From Verticiella sediminum (GTDB lineage: Bacteria; Pseudomonadota; Gammaproteobacteria; Burkholderiales; Burkholderiaceae_B): DNA of 64,000 bases. Below the pieces are notes generated by a model. That model was given only the letters and a program-made list of their open reading frames with translations, searched no databases and had not been told where the DNA came from. Below are positions 29,733 through 38,703 of the stretch, piece after piece (position 1 is the first letter of the stretch; each line of letters begins with the position of its first letter). The stretch spans positions 1 through 64,000 of the forward strand of contig NZ_VLTJ01000030.1 of NCBI RefSeq assembly GCF_007558815.1. The letters run 5' to 3'. Position numbers and translations under genes: made by a program.

Positions 29733-30383
29733 ATGCCCCTGGATACTCCGGCCCAGCGCCGCACCGCCACCCGCAAACGTCCCGGCCGGGAGCGCATCAT
29801 GCACGCCATCCGCGCCGCGGCCATCGCGGAATTCAGCCTGCGCGGCTTCAAGGGTGCCACCACGCAGGACATCGCCAGGCGCGCCGGCCTCACCAAGCCG
29901 CAACTGCACTACTACATCGCCGGCAAGGACGAGCTCTACCAGGAACTGCTGCGCGATGTGCTGAACGGCTGGTCGGCGGGCTTCATCTTCGAGTCGGACG
30001 AACACGACGCGGCCACGGTATTGCGCGAGTACATCCGCAAGAAACTCGAGTACGCGCTCGACAACCCGGACGTGTCGCGCATCTTCACGCGCGAGATCAT
30101 GGACGGCGGGCCGAACCTGGGCGACTACTGGCCGCACGCGGTCGCCTCGATCCGCCACAAGGTGGAGCGCATCGAGCGCTGGATCGCCCAGGGCCAGATA
30201 CGCCCGCTGGACGCCCGCATGTTCCTCATGCACATCTGGGCAATGACCCAGCATTACGCCGACTACGAAACCCAGGTGCGGGTCATGCTCGGGTGCGCCG
30301 CGCCGCAGCCGCTGGCGCGCGAACCGATAGTGCACGAGCTCACCGAGCTGGTGCTCCGTGGCGCGGGGGTCGCACCAAAATAA
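29733..30383 (+). CDS. RutR-like TetR-family regulator
   Basis: 216-residue TetR regulator whose C-terminal domain closely follows E. coli RutR: EYIRKKLEYALDNPDVSRIFTREIMDGGP and HIWAMTQHYADYETQV correspond to RutR blocks. HTH about residues 45-70 (TTQDIARRAGLTKPQLHYY). Start taken at 29733; the upstream open frame is low-complexity and covers the gabR terminator. RutR senses uracil/thymine in E. coli; the ligand here may be a related ring compound. A RutR-box-like dyad sits between this gene and the next, and the catabolic cluster downstream is the obvious target. Confidence 0.88.
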   Translation: MPLDTPAQRRTATRKRPGRERIMHAIRAAAIAEFSLRGFKGATTQDIARRAGLTKPQLHYYIAGKDELYQELLRDVLNGWSAGFIFESDEHDAATVLREYIRKKLEYALDNPDVSRIFTREIMDGGPNLGDYWPHAVASIRHKVERIERWIAQGQIRPLDARMFLMHIWAMTQHYADYETQVRVMLGCAAPQPLAREPIVHELTELVLRGAGVAPK

Positions 30384-30428
30384 GGCGCGTCAGCCGGTCG
30401 TCGCGGCGGCCGTAGAAGCAGCGCGGAG

Positions 30429-30446
30429 TTGGCACGGGTTCTGCTT
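30429..30446 (+). promoter_or_regulatory. Sigma-54 (-24/-12) promoter
   Basis: TTGGCACG-GGTT-CTGCTT matches the sigma-54 consensus TTGGCACG-N4-TTGCW with a single mismatch; GG (30431-30432) and GC (30443-30444) are exactly 12 nt apart. Predicted transcription start is about 30456, inside the RutR-box-like dyad. A degenerate NtrC-site-like pair GCACC-N7-GGCGC lies upstream at 30372-30388. It would drive the reductase gene at 30483 and the cluster behind it under nitrogen limitation (inference). Confidence 0.7.
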
Positions 30447-30449
30447 ATT

Positions 30450-30478
30450 TTGACCAGTCGATCAAATTCACTGGTCAA
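30450..30478. promoter_or_regulatory. RutR-box-like operator
   Basis: Perfect 9-bp dyad TTGACCAGT (30450-30458) / ACTGGTCAA (30470-30478) with 11-nt spacer. A third half site (CGATCAA, 30459-30465) makes TTGACCAGTCGATCAA, five mismatch-tolerant positions short of nothing but two bases from the E. coli RutR consensus TTGACCA-NN-TGGTCAA. It directly follows the RutR-like gene and overlaps the predicted start of the sigma-54 promoter. Confidence 0.7.
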
Positions 30479-30482
30479 TGAA

Positions 30483-31460
30483 ATGGACGCCGTGCTTTCC
30501 TCTCCCATCGCCACCACGCTGGAACTCGTCGTGCACGCGGTCGAGCAGCGCTCGCCCGACATCGTCGCCTGCACGCTGGCGCACCCGGAGGGCGAGCGCC
30601 TGCCCGCCTGGGAGGCCGGCGCGCACATCGACGTGCACCTGCCCAACGGCATGGTGCGCCAGTACTCCCTGTGCGGCGATCCCGCGCAGCCCGGCCGATA
30701 CCAGATCGCTGTCAAGCGCGAAGCCGCCGGCCGCGGCGGCTCGGCGGCCCTGTGCGATGCCGCCTGTGCCGGCGCCCGCCTGCGCGTGGGCCTGCCGCGC
30801 AACCAGTTCGCCCTGGCCGATGCCAGCCACTATCTGCTGCTGGGCGGCGGCATCGGCGTGACGCCGCTGCTGGCCATGGCGCACACGCTGCACGCCCGTG
30901 GCGCCGAATTCACCCTGGCGGTATTCGCGCGCAGCCCGGGGCATCTGCCGCTGCCGGCCGACTGGGGCAGCCTGCCCTGGGCCGATCGCGTCCGCCTGCA
31001 CCTGGACGACGGCGCCCCCAAGGAGCGCGCCGACCTCGCCGGCCTGCTCGCGCAAAGCCCGGCCACGGGCCGCGTCTACGTCTGCGGCCCCGCGGGCTTC
31101 ATGGACGCCGTGCGCCGGGCCTCGCCGCTGCCGGCCGATCGCATCCACAGCGAACATTTCAGCGCGCCGGGCGCCGCCGGCGCCACCGCGGCCGGCGCCA
31201 GCTTCGAGGCCATCCTCGCCCGGCAGGACGGCCGGCGCGTCAGGGTGGGCCCGGACCAGACTCTGGCCGAAGCGCTGCACGCGGCCGGCGTGGACGTCGA
31301 CATGGTGTGCGAACAAGGCATCTGCGGCTCCTGCGTCACCCGCTTTCTGGATGGTGCGCCGATCCACGGCGACACCTGCCTGACCGCCGAGGAGCGGCAG
31401 ACGCACGTTGCCGTCTGCTGCGCACGCAGCGCCACACCCACGCTCACGCTGGATCTCTAG
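30483..31460 (+). CDS. PDR/VanB-type ferredoxin reductase (FMN-NAD-2Fe2S)
   Basis: 325-residue single-chain electron-transfer flavoprotein of the phthalate dioxygenase reductase family. Order: flavin domain (RQYSLCGDP), NAD domain (GGGIGVTPLLAMAH, VYVCGPAGFMDAV), C-terminal plant-type ferredoxin with C-x4-C-x2-C (CEQGICGSC) and a fourth Cys in CCARS. Start at 30483 is preferred; a TTG at 30429 would translate through the sigma-54 promoter and operator. No Rieske oxygenase partner is in the cluster, so its acceptor is unknown. The next ATG follows its stop by one base. Confidence 0.88.
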   Translation: MDAVLSSPIATTLELVVHAVEQRSPDIVACTLAHPEGERLPAWEAGAHIDVHLPNGMVRQYSLCGDPAQPGRYQIAVKREAAGRGGSAALCDAACAGARLRVGLPRNQFALADASHYLLLGGGIGVTPLLAMAHTLHARGAEFTLAVFARSPGHLPLPADWGSLPWADRVRLHLDDGAPKERADLAGLLAQSPATGRVYVCGPAGFMDAVRRASPLPADRIHSEHFSAPGAAGATAAGASFEAILARQDGRRVRVGPDQTLAEALHAAGVDVDMVCEQGICGSCVTRFLDGAPIHGDTCLTAEERQTHVAVCCARSATPTLTLDL

Positions 31461-31461
31461 A

Positions 31462-32745
31462 ATGGAACACCCCGCCACCCCGGAACGCCTGCGCCGCGCC
31501 CGCCTGCCCCGGTGGCTGCTCGGCAGCGACTGGCCCGTCATGGACGCGCAACCAGTCCTGGCGGACATCGCGCTCGCGCAAGGCCGTATCGCGGCCATCA
31601 CGCCGGCATGCGGCCACACGCACGCGGCCGGCGACTGGGATCTGGCCGGCGCGCCCGTGCTGCCCGGCCTGATCGAAGCGCACGCCCACCTGGACAAGAC
31701 GCTGACGCTGCACCGGCTCGGCCAGGTCGAGCCCGGCCTGCTCGGCGCGATCGAAGCCATGATGCACGACCGTGCGCGCTGGAGCGCCGACGACGTGCGC
31801 GAACGCGCCGAACAGGCCCTGCAATGGGCCTGGGCGGCCGGCGTGACGCGCATGCGCACCCATTGCGACTGGTGGGAACCCGCCGCCGTGCCCATCGCCT
31901 GGCACGTGCTCGCCGAACTCGGCCACGACTGGCGCGCACGCGTCGAGCTGGAACGCTCCGCCCTGATCCCGCTCACGCTCTTCGCCGAGCGCGAAGACGC
32001 CCGCCGCCTGGCCCGCCAGGTCGCGCGCCTGGGCGCCGGCGCGCATCTGGGCGGCTTCGTGCACACCAGCAACTGGAACCCGCAGGCGCTGCGGCACCTG
32101 GTCACAGCCGCCGCCGAGGCCGGGCTGGGACTGGATCTGCACATCGACGAAGAGCTCGCTCCGCAGGCGGCGGGGCTCGCCACCCTGGCCGCGCTGCTCG
32201 CCGACACCGGCTTCGACGGCCCGGTGGTCTGCAGCCATGCCTGCGCTTTGTCGGTACAAGATCCGGACCGCGCCCTGGCCACCCTCGACGCGGTGGCCCG
32301 CACGCCGATCACCCTGGTCAGTCTGCCCGCCACCAACCTGCTGCTGCAGGATGCGCAGACCGGCCGCACGCCGCGCACGCGCGGACTGACGCTCATCAAA
32401 GAGGCGCGCGAGCGCGGCATCCCGGTGCTGATCGGCTCGGACAACGTACAGGACCCGTTCTGCCCGATCGGCGACTACGACCCCGTGCAGGCCCTGGCCA
32501 CGGGCGTGCTGGCCGGCCAGCTCGAATCGCCGTTCGATGCCTGGTCCGACGCGATCTGCCGCAACGACTGGCTGAACCGCGGCACGCCCCGCCCCGGCAG
32601 CATCGGCGGCCCCGCCGACTTCGTGATCTTTCCGCAAGCACGCGCACAGGGCTTTCCCGGCCGCACGCATGCGCGCATCGTGCTGCGCAACGGCCGGGCA
32701 ATCGCCCCCGACACCGTTCCGGCAGGGTACATCCCGCTGTCTTGA
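31462..32745 (+). CDS. CodA-like amidohydrolase (cytosine deaminase family)
   Basis: 427-residue metal-dependent amidohydrolase. Metal ligands HAHLDKT (about residues 71-77), HIDEE, SHAC and the Asp in IGSDNVQDPF, which parallels the DNIxDPF block of cytosine deaminase. C-terminal beta domain PADFVIFPQ. Likely deaminates or opens an N-heterocycle. It begins one base after the reductase, and sits before a THI5-type ABC importer, indicating that the imported ring compound is its substrate (inference). Other possible activities in this family include isoguanine, creatinine or dihydroorotate-like hydrolysis. Confidence 0.85.
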   Translation: MEHPATPERLRRARLPRWLLGSDWPVMDAQPVLADIALAQGRIAAITPACGHTHAAGDWDLAGAPVLPGLIEAHAHLDKTLTLHRLGQVEPGLLGAIEAMMHDRARWSADDVRERAEQALQWAWAAGVTRMRTHCDWWEPAAVPIAWHVLAELGHDWRARVELERSALIPLTLFAEREDARRLARQVARLGAGAHLGGFVHTSNWNPQALRHLVTAAAEAGLGLDLHIDEELAPQAAGLATLAALLADTGFDGPVVCSHACALSVQDPDRALATLDAVARTPITLVSLPATNLLLQDAQTGRTPRTRGLTLIKEARERGIPVLIGSDNVQDPFCPIGDYDPVQALATGVLAGQLESPFDAWSDAICRNDWLNRGTPRPGSIGGPADFVIFPQARAQGFPGRTHARIVLRNGRAIAPDTVPAGYIPLS

Positions 32746-32787
32746 TCTTCCTTCTTCCGCAGGCCCGTTTCCTTCCTTGAGGATGCC

Positions 32788-33792
32788 ATGAACACCCCGC
32801 TGCCCCACGCTCTTCGCCACTTCGCCCGCTGGGCCGCCCTGCCGCTGGCCGCCGCCGCCCTGGCGCCGGCCGTACACGCGGCAGAGAAATTCACGCTGCT
32901 CACCAACTGGTATGCCCAGGCCGAACACGGCGGCTTCTACCAGGCGCTCGCCACCGGCCTGTACGAGAAGCATGGCCTGGACGTGACCATCAAGATGGGC
33001 GGCCCGCAGGTCAACAACGTGCAGATGATGGTCGGCAACCAGGCCGACTGCGTGATGGGTTCGAGCGACCTGCAGATGATCCAGGCGCGCGCGGGCGGCG
33101 TGCCGGTGACCACGGTCGCGGCCTTCATGCAGAAGGACCCGCAGGTCATGATCGCGCACGACGACGTGAAGTCGTTCGAGGATCTCAAGGGCAAGACCAT
33201 CCTCATCGCGCAGACCGCGCACCGCGCGTACTGGCCCTGGCTCAAGGCCAAGTACGGCCTGGACGACGGCCAGAGCCGTCCGTACACCTTCAACATCCAG
33301 CCTTTCATGGCGGACAAGAACACGGCGCAGCAGGGCTATCTGACGTCCGAGCCGTTCTCGATCCAGCAGGCCGGCGGCAACCCCACGGTGCTGCTCTTCT
33401 CCAATTACGGCTATCCGGCCTACGCCGCCACCATCACCTGCATGGAAAGCACGGTCAAGGAGCGCCGCGACACCGTCAAGGCATTCCTCGAGGCCTCGGC
33501 CGAAGGATGGAAGAGCTACCTGGAGAACCCGGCGCCCGCCAACGTGCTCATCCGCAAGGACAACCCGAACATGACCGAGGCGCAGCTCGACTACGGCGTC
33601 AAGAAGCTGAACGAAGAGCAGATGGTCACGGGCGGCGACGCCGCCACGCTGGGCATCGGCGTGATCACCGAAGCGCGCGCCAAGCAGAGCTACGACTTCC
33701 TGCTCGAGGCCGGCCTGCTCGATCCGGCCAAGGTCGACATCGGCCAGGCCTATGACGTATCGCTCATGCAGGACGTCAAGGTCCTGCCCTGA
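32788..33792 (+). CDS. ABC transporter substrate-binding protein, THI5/NMT1-SsuA type
   Basis: 334-residue periplasmic binding protein with a signal peptide (residues 1-31, ending PAVHAA) and the family start EKFTLLTNWYAQAEHGGFYQALATGLY typical of NMT1/THI5-like proteins that bind pyrimidines, thiamine precursors and related N-compounds. GAGG precedes the ATG. Followed by its ATPase and permease, so a complete importer is encoded. The family and the CodA-like neighbour suggest a pyrimidine-like ligand (inference). Confidence 0.9.
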   Translation: MNTPLPHALRHFARWAALPLAAAALAPAVHAAEKFTLLTNWYAQAEHGGFYQALATGLYEKHGLDVTIKMGGPQVNNVQMMVGNQADCVMGSSDLQMIQARAGGVPVTTVAAFMQKDPQVMIAHDDVKSFEDLKGKTILIAQTAHRAYWPWLKAKYGLDDGQSRPYTFNIQPFMADKNTAQQGYLTSEPFSIQQAGGNPTVLLFSNYGYPAYAATITCMESTVKERRDTVKAFLEASAEGWKSYLENPAPANVLIRKDNPNMTEAQLDYGVKKLNEEQMVTGGDAATLGIGVITEARAKQSYDFLLEAGLLDPAKVDIGQAYDVSLMQDVKVLP

Positions 33793-33852
33793 ACGCAGCG
33801 CGGCGACCCTCCCGGCCGCCGCCCCCCCAACCCCGAACGCGCGCGCCCTGCC

Positions 33853-34704
33853 ATGACCCTCGCAAAGACCTCGCTCTCGCTGGCCTACCCGACGCCAGCC
33901 GACTTGCCCGCCAGCGCCGATCCGCACGCCGCGCCGGTGGTCGAGATACTCTCGGCCGAGAAAACCTACGACAACGGCACACGTGCCCTGCTGCCGGTCG
34001 ATCTGAAGATCGCGCGCGGCGAGTTCGTCACCCTGCTCGGCCCCTCGGGCTGCGGCAAGAGCACGCTGCTCAAGATGATCGCCGGCCTGCTCGAACCCAC
34101 CGACGGGCGCATCCTGCTGTGGCGCCATCCGGTGCAGCAGGCCACCGGCGGCAAGATGGCGTTCGTGTTCCAGTCGCCCACCCTGATGCCCTGGGCCAGC
34201 GTGCAGACCAACGTGCGCCTGCCGCTGGACCTGGCCGGCGTGCCGCGCGCCGAAGCGGATGCCCGCGTGGCCGACGCGCTCGCGCTGGTCGGCCTCGCCA
34301 AGTTCCACAAGGCGCTGCCGCGCGCCCTGTCGGGCGGCATGCAGATGCGCGTCTCCATCGCGCGCGCGCTCGCCACCGACCCCGACCTCCTGCTGATGGA
34401 CGAGCCCTTCGGCGCGCTCGACGAAATCACGCGGCACAAGCTCGACTCCGACCTGCTCGAGCTGCAGAGCCGCAAGAACCTCACCGTGGCGTTCGTCACC
34501 CACTCCATCCACGAGGCGGTGTTCCTGTCCAGCCGCGTCGTGGTGATGGCCGCGCGGCCGGGCCGCGTGGTCGAGACCCTCGACATCGAAGAACCCTATC
34601 CGCGCAACATCGACTTCACCACGTCCACCACCTTCGCCCGCTACGCACGCCACCTGCAGCACAGCCTGTTGAAGGCGAGCGTGGACACTGAGGAGGCACA
34701 CTGA
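33853..34704 (+). CDS. ABC transporter ATP-binding protein, SsuB/TauB type
   Basis: 283-residue ATPase. Walker A GPSGCGKST, Q-loop FQSPTLMPW, signature LSGGMQMR, Walker B LLLMDEPFGALDE, H-loop THS; the N-terminal 35 residues are unconserved. Typical of nitrate/sulfonate/taurine/pyrimidine importers. Its TGA overlaps the permease ATG by one base (TGATG). Partner of the THI5-type binding protein upstream. Confidence 0.92.
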   Translation: MTLAKTSLSLAYPTPADLPASADPHAAPVVEILSAEKTYDNGTRALLPVDLKIARGEFVTLLGPSGCGKSTLLKMIAGLLEPTDGRILLWRHPVQQATGGKMAFVFQSPTLMPWASVQTNVRLPLDLAGVPRAEADARVADALALVGLAKFHKALPRALSGGMQMRVSIARALATDPDLLLMDEPFGALDEITRHKLDSDLLELQSRKNLTVAFVTHSIHEAVFLSSRVVVMAARPGRVVETLDIEEPYPRNIDFTTSTTFARYARHLQHSLLKASVDTEEAH

Positions 34705-35519
34705 TGGCCACCCGATCCACTCCGGTTCCCCTGCTGCGCCGTCCCGAGGTGCAGCGCATCGTCTACCCCGCGCTGGTCGGGATCGTGCTGATCGCCGCGT
34801 GGCAGCTCGCCGTCACCGCGCTGCAGTTGCCGCCCTACCTGGTGCCCTCGCCCTATCTGATGGCCGTCACGCTGTTCGAGCACTGGCAGCCGCTGGGCAT
34901 GGCCCTCGCGACGACGGTGAAGATCACGCTGATCGCCTTTCTCGCGGCCACCGTCGCCGGCGTGCTGGTCTCGTTCCTGTTCGTGCAGAGCAAGCGCATC
35001 GAGACCGCCCTGTTCCCGTACGCCGTGCTGCTGCAGGTCACGCCCATCGTCGCGGTCGCGCCGCTCATCATCATCTGGGTCAAGGACCCGACGATCTCGA
35101 TGGTGATCTGCGCCACCCTGGTCGCGCTCTTTCCGATCATCGCCAACACCACGCTCGGGCTGCGCAGCATCGACCCCGATCTGCAGGCCTACTTCAAGCT
35201 CAACCGGGCAACCCGCTGGCAGTCGCTGGTGCGCCTGCGCATTCCGAGCGCGCTGCCCTACTTCTTCGGCGGGCTGCGCATCTCGAGCGGGCTGGCGCTG
35301 ATCGGCGCCGTGGTCGCCGAATTCGTCGCCGGCACCGGCGGCACGGGCTCCGGCCTGGCCTACCAGATCCTGCAGGCGGGCTTCCAGCTCGACATCCCGC
35401 GCATGTTCGCCGCCCTGTTGCTGATCTCGCTGACCGGCATCGCCCTGTTCGCGGCCATGTCGTGGCTGTCGAAGAAGGCGCTGGGCTCCTGGCACGCCAG
35501 CGAGACCTCGCACGACTGA
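34704..35519 (+). CDS. ABC transporter permease, SsuC/TauC type
   Basis: 271-residue inner-membrane permease with about six transmembrane segments and the EAA-type loop (TLGLRSIDPDLQAYFKLNRATRWQSLVRLRIPSALPYFFGGLRI). Completes the importer with the two preceding genes. A hairpin with 8-bp stem CGCAAGGC/GCCTTGCG (35533-35558) lies in the 142-nt gap after it and may attenuate transcription into the next gene. Confidence 0.92.
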   Translation: MATRSTPVPLLRRPEVQRIVYPALVGIVLIAAWQLAVTALQLPPYLVPSPYLMAVTLFEHWQPLGMALATTVKITLIAFLAATVAGVLVSFLFVQSKRIETALFPYAVLLQVTPIVAVAPLIIIWVKDPTISMVICATLVALFPIIANTTLGLRSIDPDLQAYFKLNRATRWQSLVRLRIPSALPYFFGGLRISSGLALIGAVVAEFVAGTGGTGSGLAYQILQAGFQLDIPRMFAALLLISLTGIALFAAMSWLSKKALGSWHASETSHD

Positions 35520-35661
35520 GCACGAACCGACGCGCAAGGCCGGCCTTCACGCCTTGCGGCGGACGCCATCCCACGCGCCGGCCAACACGGCCGGCGCTCT
35601 CCCCAGACCTGCTTTCCGGCCGCCGACGCGCGCTCCGGCCGCCCCCACTCGGAGTTCCATC

Positions 35662-37044
35662 ATGACTGTACATGCCAACCCCGCCGCCAGCCTGCCCGCG
35701 CAGTTGCCCGGGCTCGAATGGATCGTCGACCCGCTGAAGGTCGGCCGCCTGTCCAGCGACTTCTCCTGGTTCAGCCCGGTGCTCAAGGAGCAACTGGCCG
35801 GCAAGCGCGGCGACGTCGTGGTGCGTCCGCGTACCGAGGACGAGATCCGCAGCGTGGTCGGTGCCTGCGCCCGCCAGGGCATCCCGATCACCGTGCGCGG
35901 CAGCGGCACCGGCAACTACGGCCAGTCCACGCCGCTGCAGGGCGGCCTGGTGCTCGACCTGTCGGCCTACAACGCCTTCGGCTGGGCGCGCCGTGGCGTG
36001 GGCCGCGCCCAGGCCGGCATCCGCCTGGCCGACTTCGACAAGCACGCGCGCCCGCTCGGCTACGAACTGCGCTGGCTGCCCTCGACCTTTCGCACCGCCA
36101 CGCTGGGCGGCCTGTTCGGCGGCGGCTTCGGCGGCGCGGGTTCGATCACCTACGGCCCGGTGGCCGCGACCGGCAACGTGCTGGGCGCCCGGGTGATGAC
36201 CGTCGAGCCCGAGCCGCGCGTGCTGGAGCTGCACGATGCCCAAGCCATGCTGCTGCATCACACCTACGGCACCACCGGCATCGTGCTCGAACTGGAAGTC
36301 GCGCTCGCGCCGGCCCAGCACTGGATGGAAGGCGTGGCCGTGTTCACCGACTTCGAAAAGGCCCTGCATTTCGCCAACGACGTCTCGGCCAACCCGGCGC
36401 TGATCAAGAAGGACGTGTGCTTTCTCGGCGCGCCCATCCCGCAGTACCTCACGCCCATCGCCGAAGCCCTGCCGGCCGGCTGCCACGCCGTGCTGCTGGT
36501 CATCGCCGAGTGCAGCGAAGCCGGCATGCGCCAAGTGCTCGCGCAGCACGGCGGCGAACTCACCTACTGCAAAAACGCTGAGGAAGTGCAGGCGAGCGGG
36601 CGCACCCTCATCGAGTTCACCTGGAACCACACGACGCTGAACGCGCTGAAGCACGACAAGTCCCTCACCTACATCCAGAGCGCCTTCGACCCGTCGCCCA
36701 ACGACTACCTGGGCCAGATCGTGGCGCTGGAGAAGGAACTGGCCGGCGAGGTGATGATGCACCTGGAGTTCCTGCGCACCAAGGAAGGCGGCCTGAACTG
36801 CAGCGGCATCCAGCTCGTGCGCTACACCACGCCAGAGCGCCTGAACGAGATCATGCAGATCCATCGCGATCACGGCGTGCGCATCAACAACCCGCACGTC
36901 TACGTCGTGGAGGACGGCAAGCAGGGCAAGGTCAACCCCGAGGTGGTCGCGCTCAAGCAGCGGCTCGACCCCCAGGGCCTGCTCAACCCGGGCAAGCTGC
37001 GCGGCTGGGACGAGCTGCGCGCGGCCGACGGGGTGGCGGCATGA
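35662..37044 (+). CDS. FAD-binding oxidase/dehydrogenase (PCMH/GlcD-like)
   Basis: 460-residue flavoprotein of the FAD_binding_4 (PCMH) family. FAD domain at about residues 45-220 (VVVRPRTEDEIRSVVGAC, GIPITVRGSGTGNYGQSTPLQGGLVLDLS, TLGGLFGGGFGGAGSITYG) and a C-terminal cap ending LLNPGKL. Start at 35662 is supported by GGAG ten nt upstream. Probably oxidises a hydroxy or amino carbon of a pathway intermediate; acceptor unknown. ATGA overlap with the next gene shows co-transcription. Confidence 0.87.
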   Translation: MTVHANPAASLPAQLPGLEWIVDPLKVGRLSSDFSWFSPVLKEQLAGKRGDVVVRPRTEDEIRSVVGACARQGIPITVRGSGTGNYGQSTPLQGGLVLDLSAYNAFGWARRGVGRAQAGIRLADFDKHARPLGYELRWLPSTFRTATLGGLFGGGFGGAGSITYGPVAATGNVLGARVMTVEPEPRVLELHDAQAMLLHHTYGTTGIVLELEVALAPAQHWMEGVAVFTDFEKALHFANDVSANPALIKKDVCFLGAPIPQYLTPIAEALPAGCHAVLLVIAECSEAGMRQVLAQHGGELTYCKNAEEVQASGRTLIEFTWNHTTLNALKHDKSLTYIQSAFDPSPNDYLGQIVALEKELAGEVMMHLEFLRTKEGGLNCSGIQLVRYTTPERLNEIMQIHRDHGVRINNPHVYVVEDGKQGKVNPEVVALKQRLDPQGLLNPGKLRGWDELRAADGVAA

Positions 37045-38693
37045 CGGAGCTGCTCGCCACCCTGCCGCCCGAGACCGTGGCCATGACCACGCGCGACGGC
37101 GTGCGCCTGGATGCGGACGTGTACCGCCCGGCCGCGGCCGGCCCATACCCCGTGCTGCTCATGCGCCAGGCCTATGGCCGGCGCATCGCCTGCACACTGT
37201 GCTACGCCCATCCGCGCTGGTATGCCGCGCACGGCTACATCGTGGTCGTGCAGGACATCCGGGGGCGCGGTACGTCCGAAGGCGTCTTCACCCTGGGCCG
37301 CCACGATGCCGAGGACGGCGCCGAGACCATCGCCTGGGCGGCGAAGCTGCCCGGCAGCAACGGCCGGGTCGGCATGTACGGGTTCTCGTACCAGGGCTAC
37401 AACCAGTACATGGCGGCGAGCCTGGCCGGCCCGGAACTGCAGGCGCTCGCGCCCGCCATGGCGCCCTGGGACGCGCGCGAGGGCTGGTCGCACAGCCAGG
37501 GCGCGTTCCGCCTGCAGTCGTCGATGGGCTGGGCTACGCAGCTCGCGGCCGAGACCGCGCGCCACGCCGGCGACGCCGATGCCTATGCCGAACTCGCGCG
37601 GGCCGCCAAGGCGCTGCCCCTGGGCGAGCGCGTGCCCGCGCGCCCGGCCTTCATGGACAAGTACCGCGAGTTCTCGCACTACACGGCCTGGCGCGACACG
37701 CCGCCGGACGATCCCTATTGGCAGGACATTTCCCCGGCGGCGCGGCTGCGCGCGATCACCGAGCGCAAGCTGCCCGCGCTGCTGGCGGCCGGCTGGTACG
37801 ACAGCTTCCTCGAAGGCAGCCTGGCCGGCTGGAAGGCCCTGCACGAGGCCGGCGCAGCGCCGGCGCACCTGGTGGTCGGGCCATGGGGCCACTTTCCCTG
37901 GGGCAGGCGCAGCGGCGCGGTCGACTTCGGCCCCGAGGCGGACGGCGGCATGGACGCCCTGCACCTGCGCTGGTTCGACCGCTGGCTCAAGGACGCGGAC
38001 AACGGCGTGGACGCCGACGCCCCCGTGCGCCTGTTCGACCTGGGCAGCAAGTCCTGGCGCAGCTTCGACGCCTGGCCGCAGGGCTCGCACGCGCTCTTTC
38101 TGGCGGGCAGCGGACTCGCCTCGCTCGACGCGCAGGACGGCCGCCTGCTCGACGCGGCGCCGCAGGCCTCGCACCTGGTCGATTGCGTGGTCACCGACCC
38201 CTGGCGCCCGGCGCCTTCGGTGGGCGGCGCTTTCGGCACGCCGCCGGGCGCCGTCGACCGCGCCGGCGTCGATGCGCGCGGCGACGTGCTGACCTATACC
38301 AGCGCGCGCTGCACCGAAGCGCTGACGATCGCGGGCGACGTGGCGCTCGAACTGCACGTGGCCTGCGACCGACCGAGCTTCGACCTCGCCTGCACGCTTT
38401 CGCGCGTACAGGCCGACGGCAAGGTCATTCCGCTCGCCGAAGGCTACCGCCGCGTCGCCCCCGACGCCGACACCGCCGTCGCGACCGTGCGCCTGGCCGC
38501 CACCTGCGCCACCCTGCAGCCGGGCGAGGCCCTGCGCCTGTCGATCGCGGGCGCGGCCTTTCCCGCCTACGCCGTCAACCCCGGCACCGGCGCAGACCCC
38601 AAGACGGCAACCGGCGCAAGCGCCCTGGTCACCACGCTGGGCGTGCACTACGGCGCCGGACAACCTTCACGACTGCTGCTGAACCTTGTTTGA
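37041..38693 (+). CDS. CocE/NonD-family (X-Pro dipeptidyl-peptidase-like) hydrolase
   Basis: 550-residue serine hydrolase of the CocE/NonD family. N-terminal alpha/beta hydrolase with QDIRGRGTSEG, nucleophile GFSYQG, and catalytic His in VGPWGHFPWG, then a C-terminal jelly-roll domain (LALELHVACDRPSFDLACTLSRV...). Members hydrolyse cocaine, acyl esters or amides. Cytoplasmic (no signal peptide). The start overlaps the FAD oxidase stop (ATGA). Confidence 0.87.
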   Translation: MTELLATLPPETVAMTTRDGVRLDADVYRPAAAGPYPVLLMRQAYGRRIACTLCYAHPRWYAAHGYIVVVQDIRGRGTSEGVFTLGRHDAEDGAETIAWAAKLPGSNGRVGMYGFSYQGYNQYMAASLAGPELQALAPAMAPWDAREGWSHSQGAFRLQSSMGWATQLAAETARHAGDADAYAELARAAKALPLGERVPARPAFMDKYREFSHYTAWRDTPPDDPYWQDISPAARLRAITERKLPALLAAGWYDSFLEGSLAGWKALHEAGAAPAHLVVGPWGHFPWGRRSGAVDFGPEADGGMDALHLRWFDRWLKDADNGVDADAPVRLFDLGSKSWRSFDAWPQGSHALFLAGSGLASLDAQDGRLLDAAPQASHLVDCVVTDPWRPAPSVGGAFGTPPGAVDRAGVDARGDVLTYTSARCTEALTIAGDVALELHVACDRPSFDLACTLSRVQADGKVIPLAEGYRRVAPDADTAVATVRLAATCATLQPGEALRLSIAGAAFPAYAVNPGTGADPKTATGASALVTTLGVHYGAGQPSRLLLNLV

Positions 38694-38703
38694 GGACCCA
38701 TCC

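Noticed and set aside
30429-30482. TTG start extending the reductase by 18 residues
   Set aside because: The TTG is part of the -24 element of the sigma-54 promoter, upstream of the predicted transcript start.
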